A DNA stretch of 64,000 nt, from the NCBI GenBank assembly GCA_963781345.1, contig CAWAFQ010000013.1, positions 248,001-312,000 on the forward strand, read 5' to 3'. The position numbers were made by a program, and so were the translations under genes. Of this stretch, positions 8,622-16,116 are shown one piece after another. This stretch comes from JBBRHQ01 sp963781345 (GTDB lineage Bacteria > Actinomycetota > Thermoleophilia > Solirubrobacterales > 70-9). The notes below the pieces were generated by a model. That model was not told the DNA's origin. It saw only the letters and a list, made by a program, of their open reading frames with translations, and ran no database searches. The first letter of the stretch is position 1, and every line of letters starts with the position of its first letter.

Positions 8622-10230
8622 AGCTTCAGCACAGGCCCGGTCCGAAACCGTCAGCGACGGTGCGGTTCGCGTGCGCCGGGCGCTGGTCTCGGTATCGGAC
8701 AAGACCGGGATCGCCGACTTCGCCAGGGGCCTGGCCGGCCTCGGCATAGAGATCCTCTCGACCGGCGGCACCGCCGGAGTCCTGCGGGAAGCCGGGGTCG
8801 AGGTCGTCGACGTCTCCGAGTTCACCGGGCAGGAGGAGATCCTCGATGGGCGGGTCAAGACCCTGCACCCGAGGCTTTACGCGGCGCTGTTGGCCCGCCG
8901 CGAAGACCCCGCGCACCGGGCGACGCTGGAGCAGGAGGGGATCGAGCCGATCGACCTCGTCTGCGTCAACCTCTACCCGTTCGAGCAGGCCGTCGCCGGC
9001 CACGATGTCGACCCGAGCGTGGCGATCGAGAACATCGACATCGGCGGGCCGACGATGATCCGCGCCGCTGCCAAGAACCACGAGGGGGTCGCGGTCGTGG
9101 TCAAGCCCGAGTCCTACGACGCGCTCCTTGCCGAGCTCGAGGAATCCGGCGGCGAGGTCTCCAAGTCGACCCGCCACTGGCTCGCCAACGAGGCGTTCGC
9201 ACAGACCGCCCGCTACGACGCCGCGATCAGCAGCTGGTTCTCGACCCACTACGAGGACTTTCCGGAGCACCTCGCGGTCGCCTACGAGAAGGTGCTCGAC
9301 CTCTCCTACGGGGAGAATCCCCACCAGCGCGGCGCCCTCTACGCCGAGGCCGGGGCCCGTAGCCACAGCCTCTCGCGTGTCTCAAAGCTGCACGGCCGCG
9401 CGCTCTCCTTCAACAACGTCCTGGACCTCGACTCGGCGAGGCGGCTGCTCGCCGACTTCCACGAGCCCGCCTGCGTGATCGTCAAGCACAACAACCCCTG
9501 TGGTGTTGCGGTCGGCGCCGATGTCGCCGAGGCCTACCGCAAGGCGCTCGCCTGCGACCCGATGTCCGCGTTCGGCGGCGTTATCGCGCTCAACCACCCG
9601 GTCGGCGTCGAGCTAGCGCAGACCCTGAACGAGAACTTCATAGAGGTCCTGATCGCGCCGTCCTACGAGGACGGCGCCCTCGATGTCCTCCAGGGCAAGG
9701 AGGCGATCCGGATCCTCTGCGACGAGGAACGGCGCAAGATCGAGCCGCGCGAGCGCGACGTCAAGCGAGTCCGCGGCGGCCTTCTTATCCAGGACCGAGA
9801 CGGCGACCCGGAACCTCGGGAGCTGATGGAGATCGTCACCGATACCCAGCCCGACGAGGCCCAGTGGCGCGACATGATCTTCGCCTGGACCATCGTCCGC
9901 CACGTCCGCTCAAACGCGATCGTGATCGCCCGCGACGGTGCCACCCTGGGAATCGGCGCCGGCCAGATGAGCCGCGTCGACTCGGTCCGCCTCGCCGTCG
10001 AGAAGTGCCGCGAGGCCCGCGGGCCCGACGCAGAAGCCGAGCTCACCGGATCATCCATCGCCTCCGACGCCTTCTTCCCCTTCGCCGACGGACCCCAGGC
10101 CGCGATCGAAGCCGGATCGACCGCGGTGATCCAGCCCGGCGGCTCGAAGCGCGACCGCGAGGTGATCGAGGCCTGTGACGCCGCCGGCGTCGCCATGGTC
10201 TTCACCAAGCACCGGCACTTCCGCCACTAG
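8614..10230 (+). CDS. purH: Bifunctional AICAR formyltransferase / IMP cyclohydrolase
   Basis: A 538-residue protein that performs the last two steps to IMP. The N-terminal cyclohydrolase part has ALVSVSDKTGIADFARGL, STGGTAGVLREAGV and DGRVKTLHPRLYAALL. The formyltransferase part has YGENPHQRGALY, VIVKHNNPCGVAVG (catalytic Lys-His) and DAFFPFADG near the end. The ATG start overlaps the end of purN, which suggests coupled translation. It completes the pur run; an imperfect palindrome follows about 60 bases after the stop. Confidence 0.96.
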   Translation: MSEASAQARSETVSDGAVRVRRALVSVSDKTGIADFARGLAGLGIEILSTGGTAGVLREAGVEVVDVSEFTGQEEILDGRVKTLHPRLYAALLARREDPAHRATLEQEGIEPIDLVCVNLYPFEQAVAGHDVDPSVAIENIDIGGPTMIRAAAKNHEGVAVVVKPESYDALLAELEESGGEVSKSTRHWLANEAFAQTARYDAAISSWFSTHYEDFPEHLAVAYEKVLDLSYGENPHQRGALYAEAGARSHSLSRVSKLHGRALSFNNVLDLDSARRLLADFHEPACVIVKHNNPCGVAVGADVAEAYRKALACDPMSAFGGVIALNHPVGVELAQTLNENFIEVLIAPSYEDGALDVLQGKEAIRILCDEERRKIEPRERDVKRVRGGLLIQDRDGDPEPRELMEIVTDTQPDEAQWRDMIFAWTIVRHVRSNAIVIARDGATLGIGAGQMSRVDSVRLAVEKCREARGPDAEAELTGSSIASDAFFPFADGPQAAIEAGSTAVIQPGGSKRDREVIEACDAAGVAMVFTKHRHFRH

Positions 10231-10292
10231 GCACCGCGAGCGGCGGCGCACTTCTCGATCGATCTGACGGCAGCCAGCCCGGCTGCCCGAGA

Positions 10293-10344
10293 GGAAGGTT
10301 GCGTGATTTCCGGGGCTATGGACCCCGAAAACACGCAACCTTCC
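10293..10344. repeat. Interspersed palindrome, copy 1
   Basis: A 52-base near-perfect inverted repeat: the 13-base arms GGAAGGTTGCGTG and CACGCAACCTTCC flank a second nested stem GGGG-CTATGGA-CCCC. A related element lies at 21924-21981. It follows purH and could also act as a transcription-blocking hairpin, although it lacks a T-tract. Confidence 0.75.
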
Positions 10345-10432
10345 GGTTCCCCGGCCGGCGGATGGGGCGGAATGGGGGTCGGCGGCGAAGAGGACTGAAC
10401 GGCGCCACGCTCTGGGCGGGGCCGCAGATCGA

Positions 10433-10505
10433 TGCCCCCCCGCGGACTCGAACCGCGTCTTCGAGCTTAAAAGGCTCGCTGTCTAACCCGTTGACTTAGA
10501 GGGGC
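10433..10505 (-). tRNA. tRNA-Lys (anticodon TTT)
   Basis: It folds on the - strand as a 73-base tRNA: acceptor GCCCCTC/GGGGGGC, D-stem GTC/GAC with loop containing GG, anticodon stem CGAGC/GCTCG with loop CTTTTAA (anticodon TTT), T-stem CGCGG/CCGCG with loop TTCGAGT, and discriminator A. CCA is not encoded. Confidence 0.92.
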
Positions 10506-10527
10506 CGCCGGATTCTGGCAGGCGCCG

Positions 10528-11634
10528 CTAGGGGAGATCGGGCAGGCCCTCGTCCGGCGAGGACGCCTCGGCGTGGAGCCTCCGCGGAATCCGTCCGGCT
10601 CCCCGCGCCTCGAACCCGGCCTCGACCGCTGCCCGCATCGCCCTCGCCATCCGAACCGGGTCGGCTGCTCGGGAGACCGAGCTTGCCAGCAGGACGCCGT
10701 CGCAGCCGAGCTCCATCGCGAGGGCGGCGTCGGAGGCGGTGCCGATGCCGGCGTCGAGGATGACGGGGACCTCGGCGCGCTCGACGATGATCGCGAGGTT
10801 GTAGGGGTTGCGGATTCCGGCGCCGGATCCAATCGGCGAGCCGAGGGGCATCACCGCGGCGCAGCCGGCCTGCTCGAGGCGGCGGGCCAGGATCGGGTCG
10901 TCGTTTGTGTAGGGCAGGACCGTGAAGCCCTCGGCGACCAGGGTCTCCACCGCCTCGATCAGCTCGACCGCGTCGGGCAACAGGGTTCGGTCGTCGCCGA
11001 TCACCTCGAGCTTGACCCAGTCGGTCTCGAGCGCCTCGCGCGCGAGCCGAGCGGTGCGGACGGCGTCACGGGCCGTGTAGCAACCGGCCGTGTTGGGCAG
11101 GGTGAAGAGGCCGAGGCGCTCGATCACCTCGACCAGCGACCCCTGCGCCAGCGGGTCGACGCGCCGCATCGCAACTGTGACGATCTCGGTGCCCGAGGCC
11201 TCCAGCGCGCGCTCCATCTGCTCGAGAGAGCGGAAGCCGCCGGTGCCGACGATCAGCCGCGAGCCCAGCTTGCGCCCGGCCACCGACCAGCCCCCGTCCA
11301 CCCCCCGCTCGGCCTCCGGCCCGCCGGTGCTCAGCTGCGGATCGGCAGCATCCGGCTCGCCGGCGCTCAGCCGCGGTTCGGCGGCCTCCGCCCCACCCCC
11401 GGCGCTCAGCCGCGGCTCGGCGGCCTCCGCCCCACCCTGGATCGCCGCCAGCACCTCGATGCTCTGGCCCTCGCGAAGCGCGGTCTGCGGCCAGTCCGTG
11501 CGCGGGACGACCTCGCCGTCAAGCGCGACCGCGATGCCGCGCGCGTCGGCTGCGGCTCCGCTGGCGCGGACTGCGTCGGCGACGCTCGCGCCCTCGGGCA
11601 GCTCGAGCGCGGAGCCGTTCAGCTCGACCCTCAC
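10528..11634 (-). CDS. thiSG: ThiS-ThiG fusion (sulfur carrier / thiazole synthase)
   Basis: A 368-residue protein. Residues 1-68 are a ThiS-like beta-grasp domain ending VLAAIQGG, the Gly-Gly that in free ThiS must be the C-terminus. Residues about 69-112 are a linker of near-repeats (GGAEAAEPRLSAG twice, then diverged copies). The rest is ThiG, with KLGSRLIVGTGGF, the Schiff-base region VKLEVIGDD, PLGSPIGSG and LDAGIGTASDAA. ThiG forms the thiazole phosphate of thiamine. The GTG start overlaps the thiO stop, so both lie on one transcript below the TPP riboswitch. tRNA-Lys lies just downstream. Confidence 0.92.
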   Translation of the reverse strand: MRVELNGSALELPEGASVADAVRASGAAADARGIAVALDGEVVPRTDWPQTALREGQSIEVLAAIQGGAEAAEPRLSAGGGAEAAEPRLSAGEPDAADPQLSTGGPEAERGVDGGWSVAGRKLGSRLIVGTGGFRSLEQMERALEASGTEIVTVAMRRVDPLAQGSLVEVIERLGLFTLPNTAGCYTARDAVRTARLAREALETDWVKLEVIGDDRTLLPDAVELIEAVETLVAEGFTVLPYTNDDPILARRLEQAGCAAVMPLGSPIGSGAGIRNPYNLAIIVERAEVPVILDAGIGTASDAALAMELGCDGVLLASSVSRAADPVRMARAMRAAVEAGFEARGAGRIPRRLHAEASSPDEGLPDLP

Positions 11635-12734
11635 GCCGCCACCTGCGCTGAAGCCAGCAGCTCCGCGACCCGCTCCGCCGTGTACGGAGCCAGGAGGATG
11701 CCGTTGCGGTGGTGGCCGGTCGCCAGCACCAGACCCCTGAGGGCGCCGGGGCCGACCAGCGGCAGGTTGTCCGGCGTCCCCGGGCGCAGGCCCGCGGCCG
11801 CCCCCAGTAACTCGAGCTCGTCGACGTCGGGAAGCAGGCGATATGCCTCGCGCAGCAACTCATGGACGCCGCCGGCCGTGACCCTGGTGTCAAACCCCTT
11901 CTCCTCCACGGTCGCGCCGATGATCAGCCTGCCGTCGGCCCGCGGCACGATGTAGACCCGCTCGGAGGCGAGGATCCGCTCGCAGACCGGCTCCTCGGGG
12001 GCGCTGCCGAGCTCGAGGATCTGCCCCTTGACCGGGCGCACCACGGGTCGGGCCTGAGCCGGAAGCCAGGGCGCCTGACCCGACCAGGCACCCGTCGCCA
12101 GCACGACCGCCGCGCCTCGGAGCTCGCCGCGGCCGGTCGCGATCCCATCTATCCGGTCGCCACTGATCAGTGCGCGCTCGATCTCGGTGCCGGTCACGAC
12201 CTCGACTCCCTCGGCCACGACGGCAGCGAGAAGGGCTGCGCTCAGCGCCCGCGGGTCAACCGAGGAGTCCCCGGCGACGTGAATGCCGCCGTGGAGGGAG
12301 GGCGACAGACCAGGTTCGAGGAGGCGGCAGTCGCGGGCCGAGAGCCACTCGCTCTCCAGCCCCAGCGACAACTGCAGGTCCAGGGTTCGGCGCAGCTCGG
12401 CAGCCTCGTCGCGATCGAGCGCGACGTGAAGGGCGCCGGATCGCGAGTAGCCGACCGCTAGCCCGCCGGCCGCCTCGATCTCGGCGACGAAGGCCGGATA
12501 GAGGCCGGCAGAGGCGGTCGTCATCTCCACCAGGCCGGCGTCACCGAAGTCGAGCTCTCCCACCGGGGCGAGCATCCCCGCGGCGACTGCGGTCGCCCCC
12601 GATCCCGGCTCGGCCCGGTCCACGACGACCACCCGGGCGCCGTTGCGAGCCGCGCGCCAGGCGCAGGAGAGGCCGATCACGCCGGCGCCGGCGATGATCG
12701 CGTCGTAATGGTGATGTCGATCGATGTGCGGCAA
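11631..12734 (-). CDS. thiO: Glycine oxidase ThiO
   Basis: A 367-residue FAD enzyme of the DAO family. The N-terminal IIAGAGVIGLSCAWRAARNG is the FAD-binding glycine motif. GGIHVAGDSSVDPRALSAAL and GLRPGTPDNLPLVGPG are typical of ThiO. It oxidises glycine to the imine used in thiazole formation. The start is TTG 12734, with GGTGAGA upstream; no ATG is available. The N-terminus HIDRHHHYD is histidine-rich. It lies first in the operon, right after the TPP riboswitch. Confidence 0.9.
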   Translation of the reverse strand: MPHIDRHHHYDAIIAGAGVIGLSCAWRAARNGARVVVVDRAEPGSGATAVAAGMLAPVGELDFGDAGLVEMTTASAGLYPAFVAEIEAAGGLAVGYSRSGALHVALDRDEAAELRRTLDLQLSLGLESEWLSARDCRLLEPGLSPSLHGGIHVAGDSSVDPRALSAALLAAVVAEGVEVVTGTEIERALISGDRIDGIATGRGELRGAAVVLATGAWSGQAPWLPAQARPVVRPVKGQILELGSAPEEPVCERILASERVYIVPRADGRLIIGATVEEKGFDTRVTAGGVHELLREAYRLLPDVDELELLGAAAGLRPGTPDNLPLVGPGALRGLVLATGHHRNGILLAPYTAERVAELLASAQVAA

Positions 12735-12763
12735 TTTCTCACCGAGAGCCGGACCGCCACAGG

Positions 12764-12850
12764 TCCCTACACCGGCATTACCCGGATCAGGTTCAGACGG
12801 TCGGCGGCGCCTCAGCCGCCCTCTCAGCCCCGTGGCTCGAGGGCTCCCGT
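12764..12850 (-). promoter_or_regulatory. TPP riboswitch (THI element)
   Basis: On the - strand the conserved pieces of the TPP aptamer are in order: ACGGGAG, GGGGCTGAGAGGG, a variable GC hairpin, CCGTCTGAACCTGATCCGGG, TAATGCCGG and TAGGGA. The expression platform between here and the thiO TTG contains a hairpin-forming GGCGGTCCGGCTCTCGG stretch next to the ribosome-binding site, so translational control is plausible. It governs thiO and thiSG, not the divergent thiE. Confidence 0.93.
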
Positions 12851-12882
12851 ATCACTTTGATCGTACTCGGATTCAAGGCAGG

Positions 12883-12888
12883 GATAAT
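12883..12888 (+). promoter_or_regulatory. -10 box GATAAT before thiE
   Basis: GATAAT is followed by six bases and then the ATG of thiE, with no room for a leader. thiE therefore appears to be transcribed leaderless from its own promoter, outside riboswitch control. Confidence 0.6.
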
Positions 12889-12894
12889 CAAGCA

Positions 12895-13572
12895 ATGAGC
12901 CTCGCTCCCTCAGACGCCGCCGGCCCGCTTCGACGCGAGCGGCTGCGCACCGCCCGCCTCTACTTCGTCTGCGACGCGAACCCGCGTGGCGAAGACCCCG
13001 AGCTCCTCCTGCGGGCGGCGCTGACCGGTGGCGTCGACATCGTCCAGCTCCGCGACAAGGAGGCGACCCGGCGCTCGCTCGAGATCGCCGGGCAGACGTT
13101 CCGGCGCCTCTGCGATACCTACAGCGCGCTCTTCATCGTCAACGACGATCCCAGCCTCGCCCGCTCCTGCAACGCCGACGGGGTCCACGTCGGCCAGGAC
13201 GACGTCTCGGTCGCCGAGGCCCGCGAGGTGCTCGGGACCGACGCCATCATCGGCCTCTCGACCCATTCCGAGGGCCAGATCGCAGCGGCCGAGGGGGTCG
13301 ACTACGTCAGCGTCGGCCCCGTCTGGGAGACCCCGACCAAGGAGGGGCGCGCCGCGGTCGGGCTCGAACTGGTCCGCTACGCCGCCGAGAACGCCCGGTT
13401 CCCCTTCTACGCGATCGGTGGGATCGAGCCGTCGAACGCGCCCGAGGTGATCGCCGCCGGCGCCTCGCGCCTCGGGGTCGTGCGGGCGATACGCGACGCC
13501 GAGGACCCCGACGCGGCGGCGGCGGCGCTGCGGCGGGCCTTTGCCGGCCGGGAGATCGCGCCCGGTGGCTGA
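12895..13572 (+). CDS. thiE: Thiamine-phosphate synthase
   Basis: A 225-residue TIM-barrel enzyme joining the HMP-pyrophosphate and thiazole-phosphate halves of thiamine. It shows VDIVQLRDKEATRR (pyrophosphate contact), FIVNDDPSLARSCNADGVHVGQDD, THSEGQIAAAEGVDYVSVGPVWETPTKEG and AIGGIEPSNA. The ATG at 12895 is chosen for its position right behind GATAAT and the lack of conserved residues upstream. It is divergent from thiO. Its stop overlaps the next gene. Confidence 0.95.
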   Translation: MSLAPSDAAGPLRRERLRTARLYFVCDANPRGEDPELLLRAALTGGVDIVQLRDKEATRRSLEIAGQTFRRLCDTYSALFIVNDDPSLARSCNADGVHVGQDDVSVAEAREVLGTDAIIGLSTHSEGQIAAAEGVDYVSVGPVWETPTKEGRAAVGLELVRYAAENARFPFYAIGGIEPSNAPEVIAAGASRLGVVRAIRDAEDPDAAAAALRRAFAGREIAPGG

Positions 13573-14110
13573 GGGTGAGGGGGATCGGGCAGAGCGGCGC
13601 AAGCGAAAGCAGCGCAGCGAGAGCGCCCCCGAGCGCCCGGCGCCGTCGGACCCGATGCGCCGCGGCTACGCCAAGGCCGAGGAGCGCAACCGCGAGGCCC
13701 GGCGGTCGCTGCGACCTCTGGAGGAGGGCGAGCGCCCGGCCGTGGTCACTCTCGGCGCCGCCTTCGCGGCGCTGATCGCACTCATCTTCTGGGTCTCCTG
13801 CGGGGTCGCGCTGCTAAGCGACACGACGGTCAACGGCAAGCAGCCGAGTCCGGCGCCGCTGGTGATGTTCGCGCTGATCATGACCGCGATGGCCTGGGGC
13901 ATGTGGAAGGCGCGCTACTGGGCCGTGCTCGGCTTCCAGATGCTTCTCGTCCTCTTCCTTCTCGCCGCCGTCGCCGGCGTCGTAAACGCAAGCACCTGGC
14001 TGCAGTTCGCCGGGACGATCCTGCTGATCGCGGTGATGGGAACGCTCTTCTTCTTCATGGTCAAGGCGATGGCGCGGATCCAGATGCCGGATCGCCCGGG
14101 CGGGCGCTAG
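13565..14110 (+). CDS. Four-helix membrane protein, unknown
   Basis: A 181-residue protein from GTG 13565, overlapping the end of thiE. The first 65 residues are highly charged (Arg/Glu-rich, cytosolic). Four hydrophobic segments follow: about 66-90 (VVTLGAAFAALIALIFWVSC...), 100-118, 121-143 and 151-172. I do not recognise the family. Overlap with thiE and the short gap to lpdA suggest it is co-transcribed with thiE. A link with thiamine transport cannot be claimed from the sequence. Confidence 0.75.
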   Translation: MAEGEGDRAERRKRKQRSESAPERPAPSDPMRRGYAKAEERNREARRSLRPLEEGERPAVVTLGAAFAALIALIFWVSCGVALLSDTTVNGKQPSPAPLVMFALIMTAMAWGMWKARYWAVLGFQMLLVLFLLAAVAGVVNASTWLQFAGTILLIAVMGTLFFFMVKAMARIQMPDRPGGR

Positions 14111-14128
14111 TCAGCCATCCGATAGCGA

Positions 14129-14134
14129 TAGGCT
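14129..14134 (+). promoter_or_regulatory. -10 box TAGGCT before lpdA
   Basis: TAGGCT, then CGTTTC, then the ATG of lpdA: exactly six bases between box and start, with no ribosome-binding site. It is the clearest leaderless arrangement in the window. Confidence 0.6.
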
Positions 14135-14140
14135 CGTTTC

Positions 14141-15508
14141 ATGGCTGATTCGTTCGACGTGATCGTCATCGGCGGCGGGCCGGGCGGCTACGTGGCGGCA
14201 ATCCGGGCGGCCCAGCTGGGCCGCAAGACCGCCGTGGTCGAGCGCGACAAGCCGGGCGGGCGATGCCTCAACTACGCCTGCATCCCGGCGAAGACGATGC
14301 TGCACACCGCCGAGATCCTCGACCAGTCCCGCAACAGCGCCGAGCTCGGCGTCAAGGTCGAGGGCGCTTCACTCGACTGGGCCGCGCTCGGTGAGCGCCG
14401 GACCAGCGTCTCGGCGTCTCTGGCCGGCGGCGTGAAGATGCTCTGGGACAAGAACAAGGTCGAGATGATCGCCGGCGAGGCGAAGCTCACGCCCGAGGGC
14501 AACGTCGGGGTCGGCGAGGCCATCTACGAAGCCGGCTCGGTCATCCTCGCGACCGGCTCGGTCGCGCTCTCGATCCCCGGGGTCGAGTTCTCGGATCGCG
14601 TAGTCGACACCTGGGGCGCGTGGTCGCTGCCCGAGCAGCCGAAGAAGATCGCCGTCGTCGGCGCCGGCGCCTCCGGCTCAGAGATCGCCTCCGCCTACGG
14701 GCGCTTCGGCACAGAGGTCCTGCTGATCGAGATGCTTCCCCAGATCCTTCCGGCCGAGGACTCCGACGTTGTCCGGGTCGTCGAGCGCGCCTTCAAGAAG
14801 CAGAACATCACCGTCTCCACCGGCACCCCCGTCGAGAACGTCGAGGCGGGCAAGAAGTCGGTCAAGTTCACCTACGGTGATCAATCCGCCGAGGTCGACT
14901 ACCTCTGCATCGCCGGCGGACGCGCCCCCGACGCCGATGGGCTGGGCCTGGCCGAGGCCGGAATCGAGCTGGAGGAGAGCGGCAGGATCAAGATCGACGA
15001 GTACCAGCTGACGACGAATCCGAAGGTCTACGCGGTCGGCGACATCGTCCGCGGCCCCGCGCTCGCCCACAAGGCGATGGAGGAGGGCGTGGTCGCGGCC
15101 GAGCGGGCGGCGGGGGCTCCGACCCATCCGCTCGACGTCAGCCTGGTCGCCGGAGCGACGTTTTGCCACCCGCAGGTGGCCAGCGTTGGGCTGACCGAGG
15201 CGCAGGCGAAGGCGGCCGGCCACGACGTCAAGGTCGGCAAGCTGAAGCTCGGTGGCGTCGGCGCGGCGACCGTCTACGACGACCGCGACGGCCTCGTCAA
15301 GCTCGTCGTCGACTCCGCCTACGGCGAGATCCTCGGCGCCCATATTGTCGGCAACCGCGCCTGCGACATGATCTCCGAGCTGGTCGCGACGATGGCGCTC
15401 GAGGGCGGCTACCAGGAGCTTGCGCGGATCGTCCATCCGCACCCGACGATCTCCGAGGCGGTCCTCGACGCCGCCCGCGCCGTGGATGGCTGGGCAACCC
15501 ACGCCTGA
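14141..15508 (+). CDS. lpdA: Dihydrolipoyl dehydrogenase (E3)
   Basis: A 455-residue flavoprotein disulfide reductase. FAD motif VIGGGPGGYVAAIRAAQLG is at the N-terminus. The redox pair lies in GGRCLNYACIPAK (C-x4-C). The NAD-binding motif is VVGAGASGSEIASAYGRFG (about residue 172), and the active-site HPHPTISE with the His-Glu pair lies near residue 433. It reoxidises the dihydrolipoyl group of the E2 component encoded 3 kb downstream. The start is set by the leaderless-type box TAGGCT six bases upstream. Its end overlaps the next gene. Confidence 0.95.
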   Translation: MADSFDVIVIGGGPGGYVAAIRAAQLGRKTAVVERDKPGGRCLNYACIPAKTMLHTAEILDQSRNSAELGVKVEGASLDWAALGERRTSVSASLAGGVKMLWDKNKVEMIAGEAKLTPEGNVGVGEAIYEAGSVILATGSVALSIPGVEFSDRVVDTWGAWSLPEQPKKIAVVGAGASGSEIASAYGRFGTEVLLIEMLPQILPAEDSDVVRVVERAFKKQNITVSTGTPVENVEAGKKSVKFTYGDQSAEVDYLCIAGGRAPDADGLGLAEAGIELEESGRIKIDEYQLTTNPKVYAVGDIVRGPALAHKAMEEGVVAAERAAGAPTHPLDVSLVAGATFCHPQVASVGLTEAQAKAAGHDVKVGKLKLGGVGAATVYDDRDGLVKLVVDSAYGEILGAHIVGNRACDMISELVATMALEGGYQELARIVHPHPTISEAVLDAARAVDGWATHA

Positions 15509-16097
15509 GCGGCCGATCTTCTTCTTCGACCTGGGCTCGCCCTATGCCTACCTCGCGGCGGAGCGGATCAGCGGGCTCTTCTCCGAGGCCGGACTGGGGC
15601 AGCCGGAGTGGCAGCCGGTCCTGCTCGGCGGGCTGTTCAAGCGCTTCGGCCGCGACTCCTGGGGGCTCGGCCCGGGTCGCGATGCGGGGATGGCCGAGGT
15701 CGAGCGGCGCGCCTCGGCCTACGGACTGCCGCCGATCAGGTGGCCCGAGCCGTGGCCCTCGAACACCCTGTTCGCGATGCGGGTCGCCACCTTTGCCAAA
15801 CAGACCGGCCGCACCGTCTCCTTCTCCCTGGCAGCGTTTCGCCAGGCATTTGCCGCGGGCCGCGACCTCGGTCAGGCCGACAACGTCCTGATCGCCGCCG
15901 CCGCCTGCGAGCTTCACCCGCGAGCGCTGCTGAAGGCGGCCGAGACCACGGCGGTCAAGGACGGGCTGCGTGCCGCGACCGAGGCTGCCGGAGACCACGG
16001 CGTCCGCGGTCTCCCCAGCGTCTCGGTCGGTGGCGAGGTGTTCTGGGGCGACGAGCGGCTTGGCGATGCGGTCGAGGCGGCGGCCCTGGACGCCTGA
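15486..16097 (+). CDS. DsbA/HCCA-isomerase-like thioredoxin-fold protein
   Basis: A 203-residue protein from ATG 15486, overlapping the lpdA end by 23 bases. IFFFDLGSPYAYLAAERI near the N-terminus is the glutathione-binding-type strand of the 2-hydroxychromene-2-carboxylate isomerase subgroup. The C-terminal GVRGLPSVSVGGEVFWGDERL is the cis-Pro loop. The N-terminal CxxC of true DsbA is absent, so it is unlikely to be a disulfide oxidase. There is no signal peptide. Its substrate is unknown; it may act in aromatic or thiol metabolism. Confidence 0.8.
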   Translation: MAGQPTPERPIFFFDLGSPYAYLAAERISGLFSEAGLGQPEWQPVLLGGLFKRFGRDSWGLGPGRDAGMAEVERRASAYGLPPIRWPEPWPSNTLFAMRVATFAKQTGRTVSFSLAAFRQAFAAGRDLGQADNVLIAAAACELHPRALLKAAETTAVKDGLRAATEAAGDHGVRGLPSVSVGGEVFWGDERLGDAVEAAALDA

Positions 16098-16113
16098 GGC
16101 CCTGGACGCCTGA
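16082..16113 (+). repeat. 16-bp tandem duplication over a stop codon
   Basis: GGCCCTGGACGCCTGA occurs twice in direct succession, at 16082-16097 and 16098-16113. The first copy ends the thioredoxin-fold gene (ALDA stop); the second repeats the same end, just before the pdhA start. Confidence 0.8.
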
Positions 16114-16116
16114 GAT

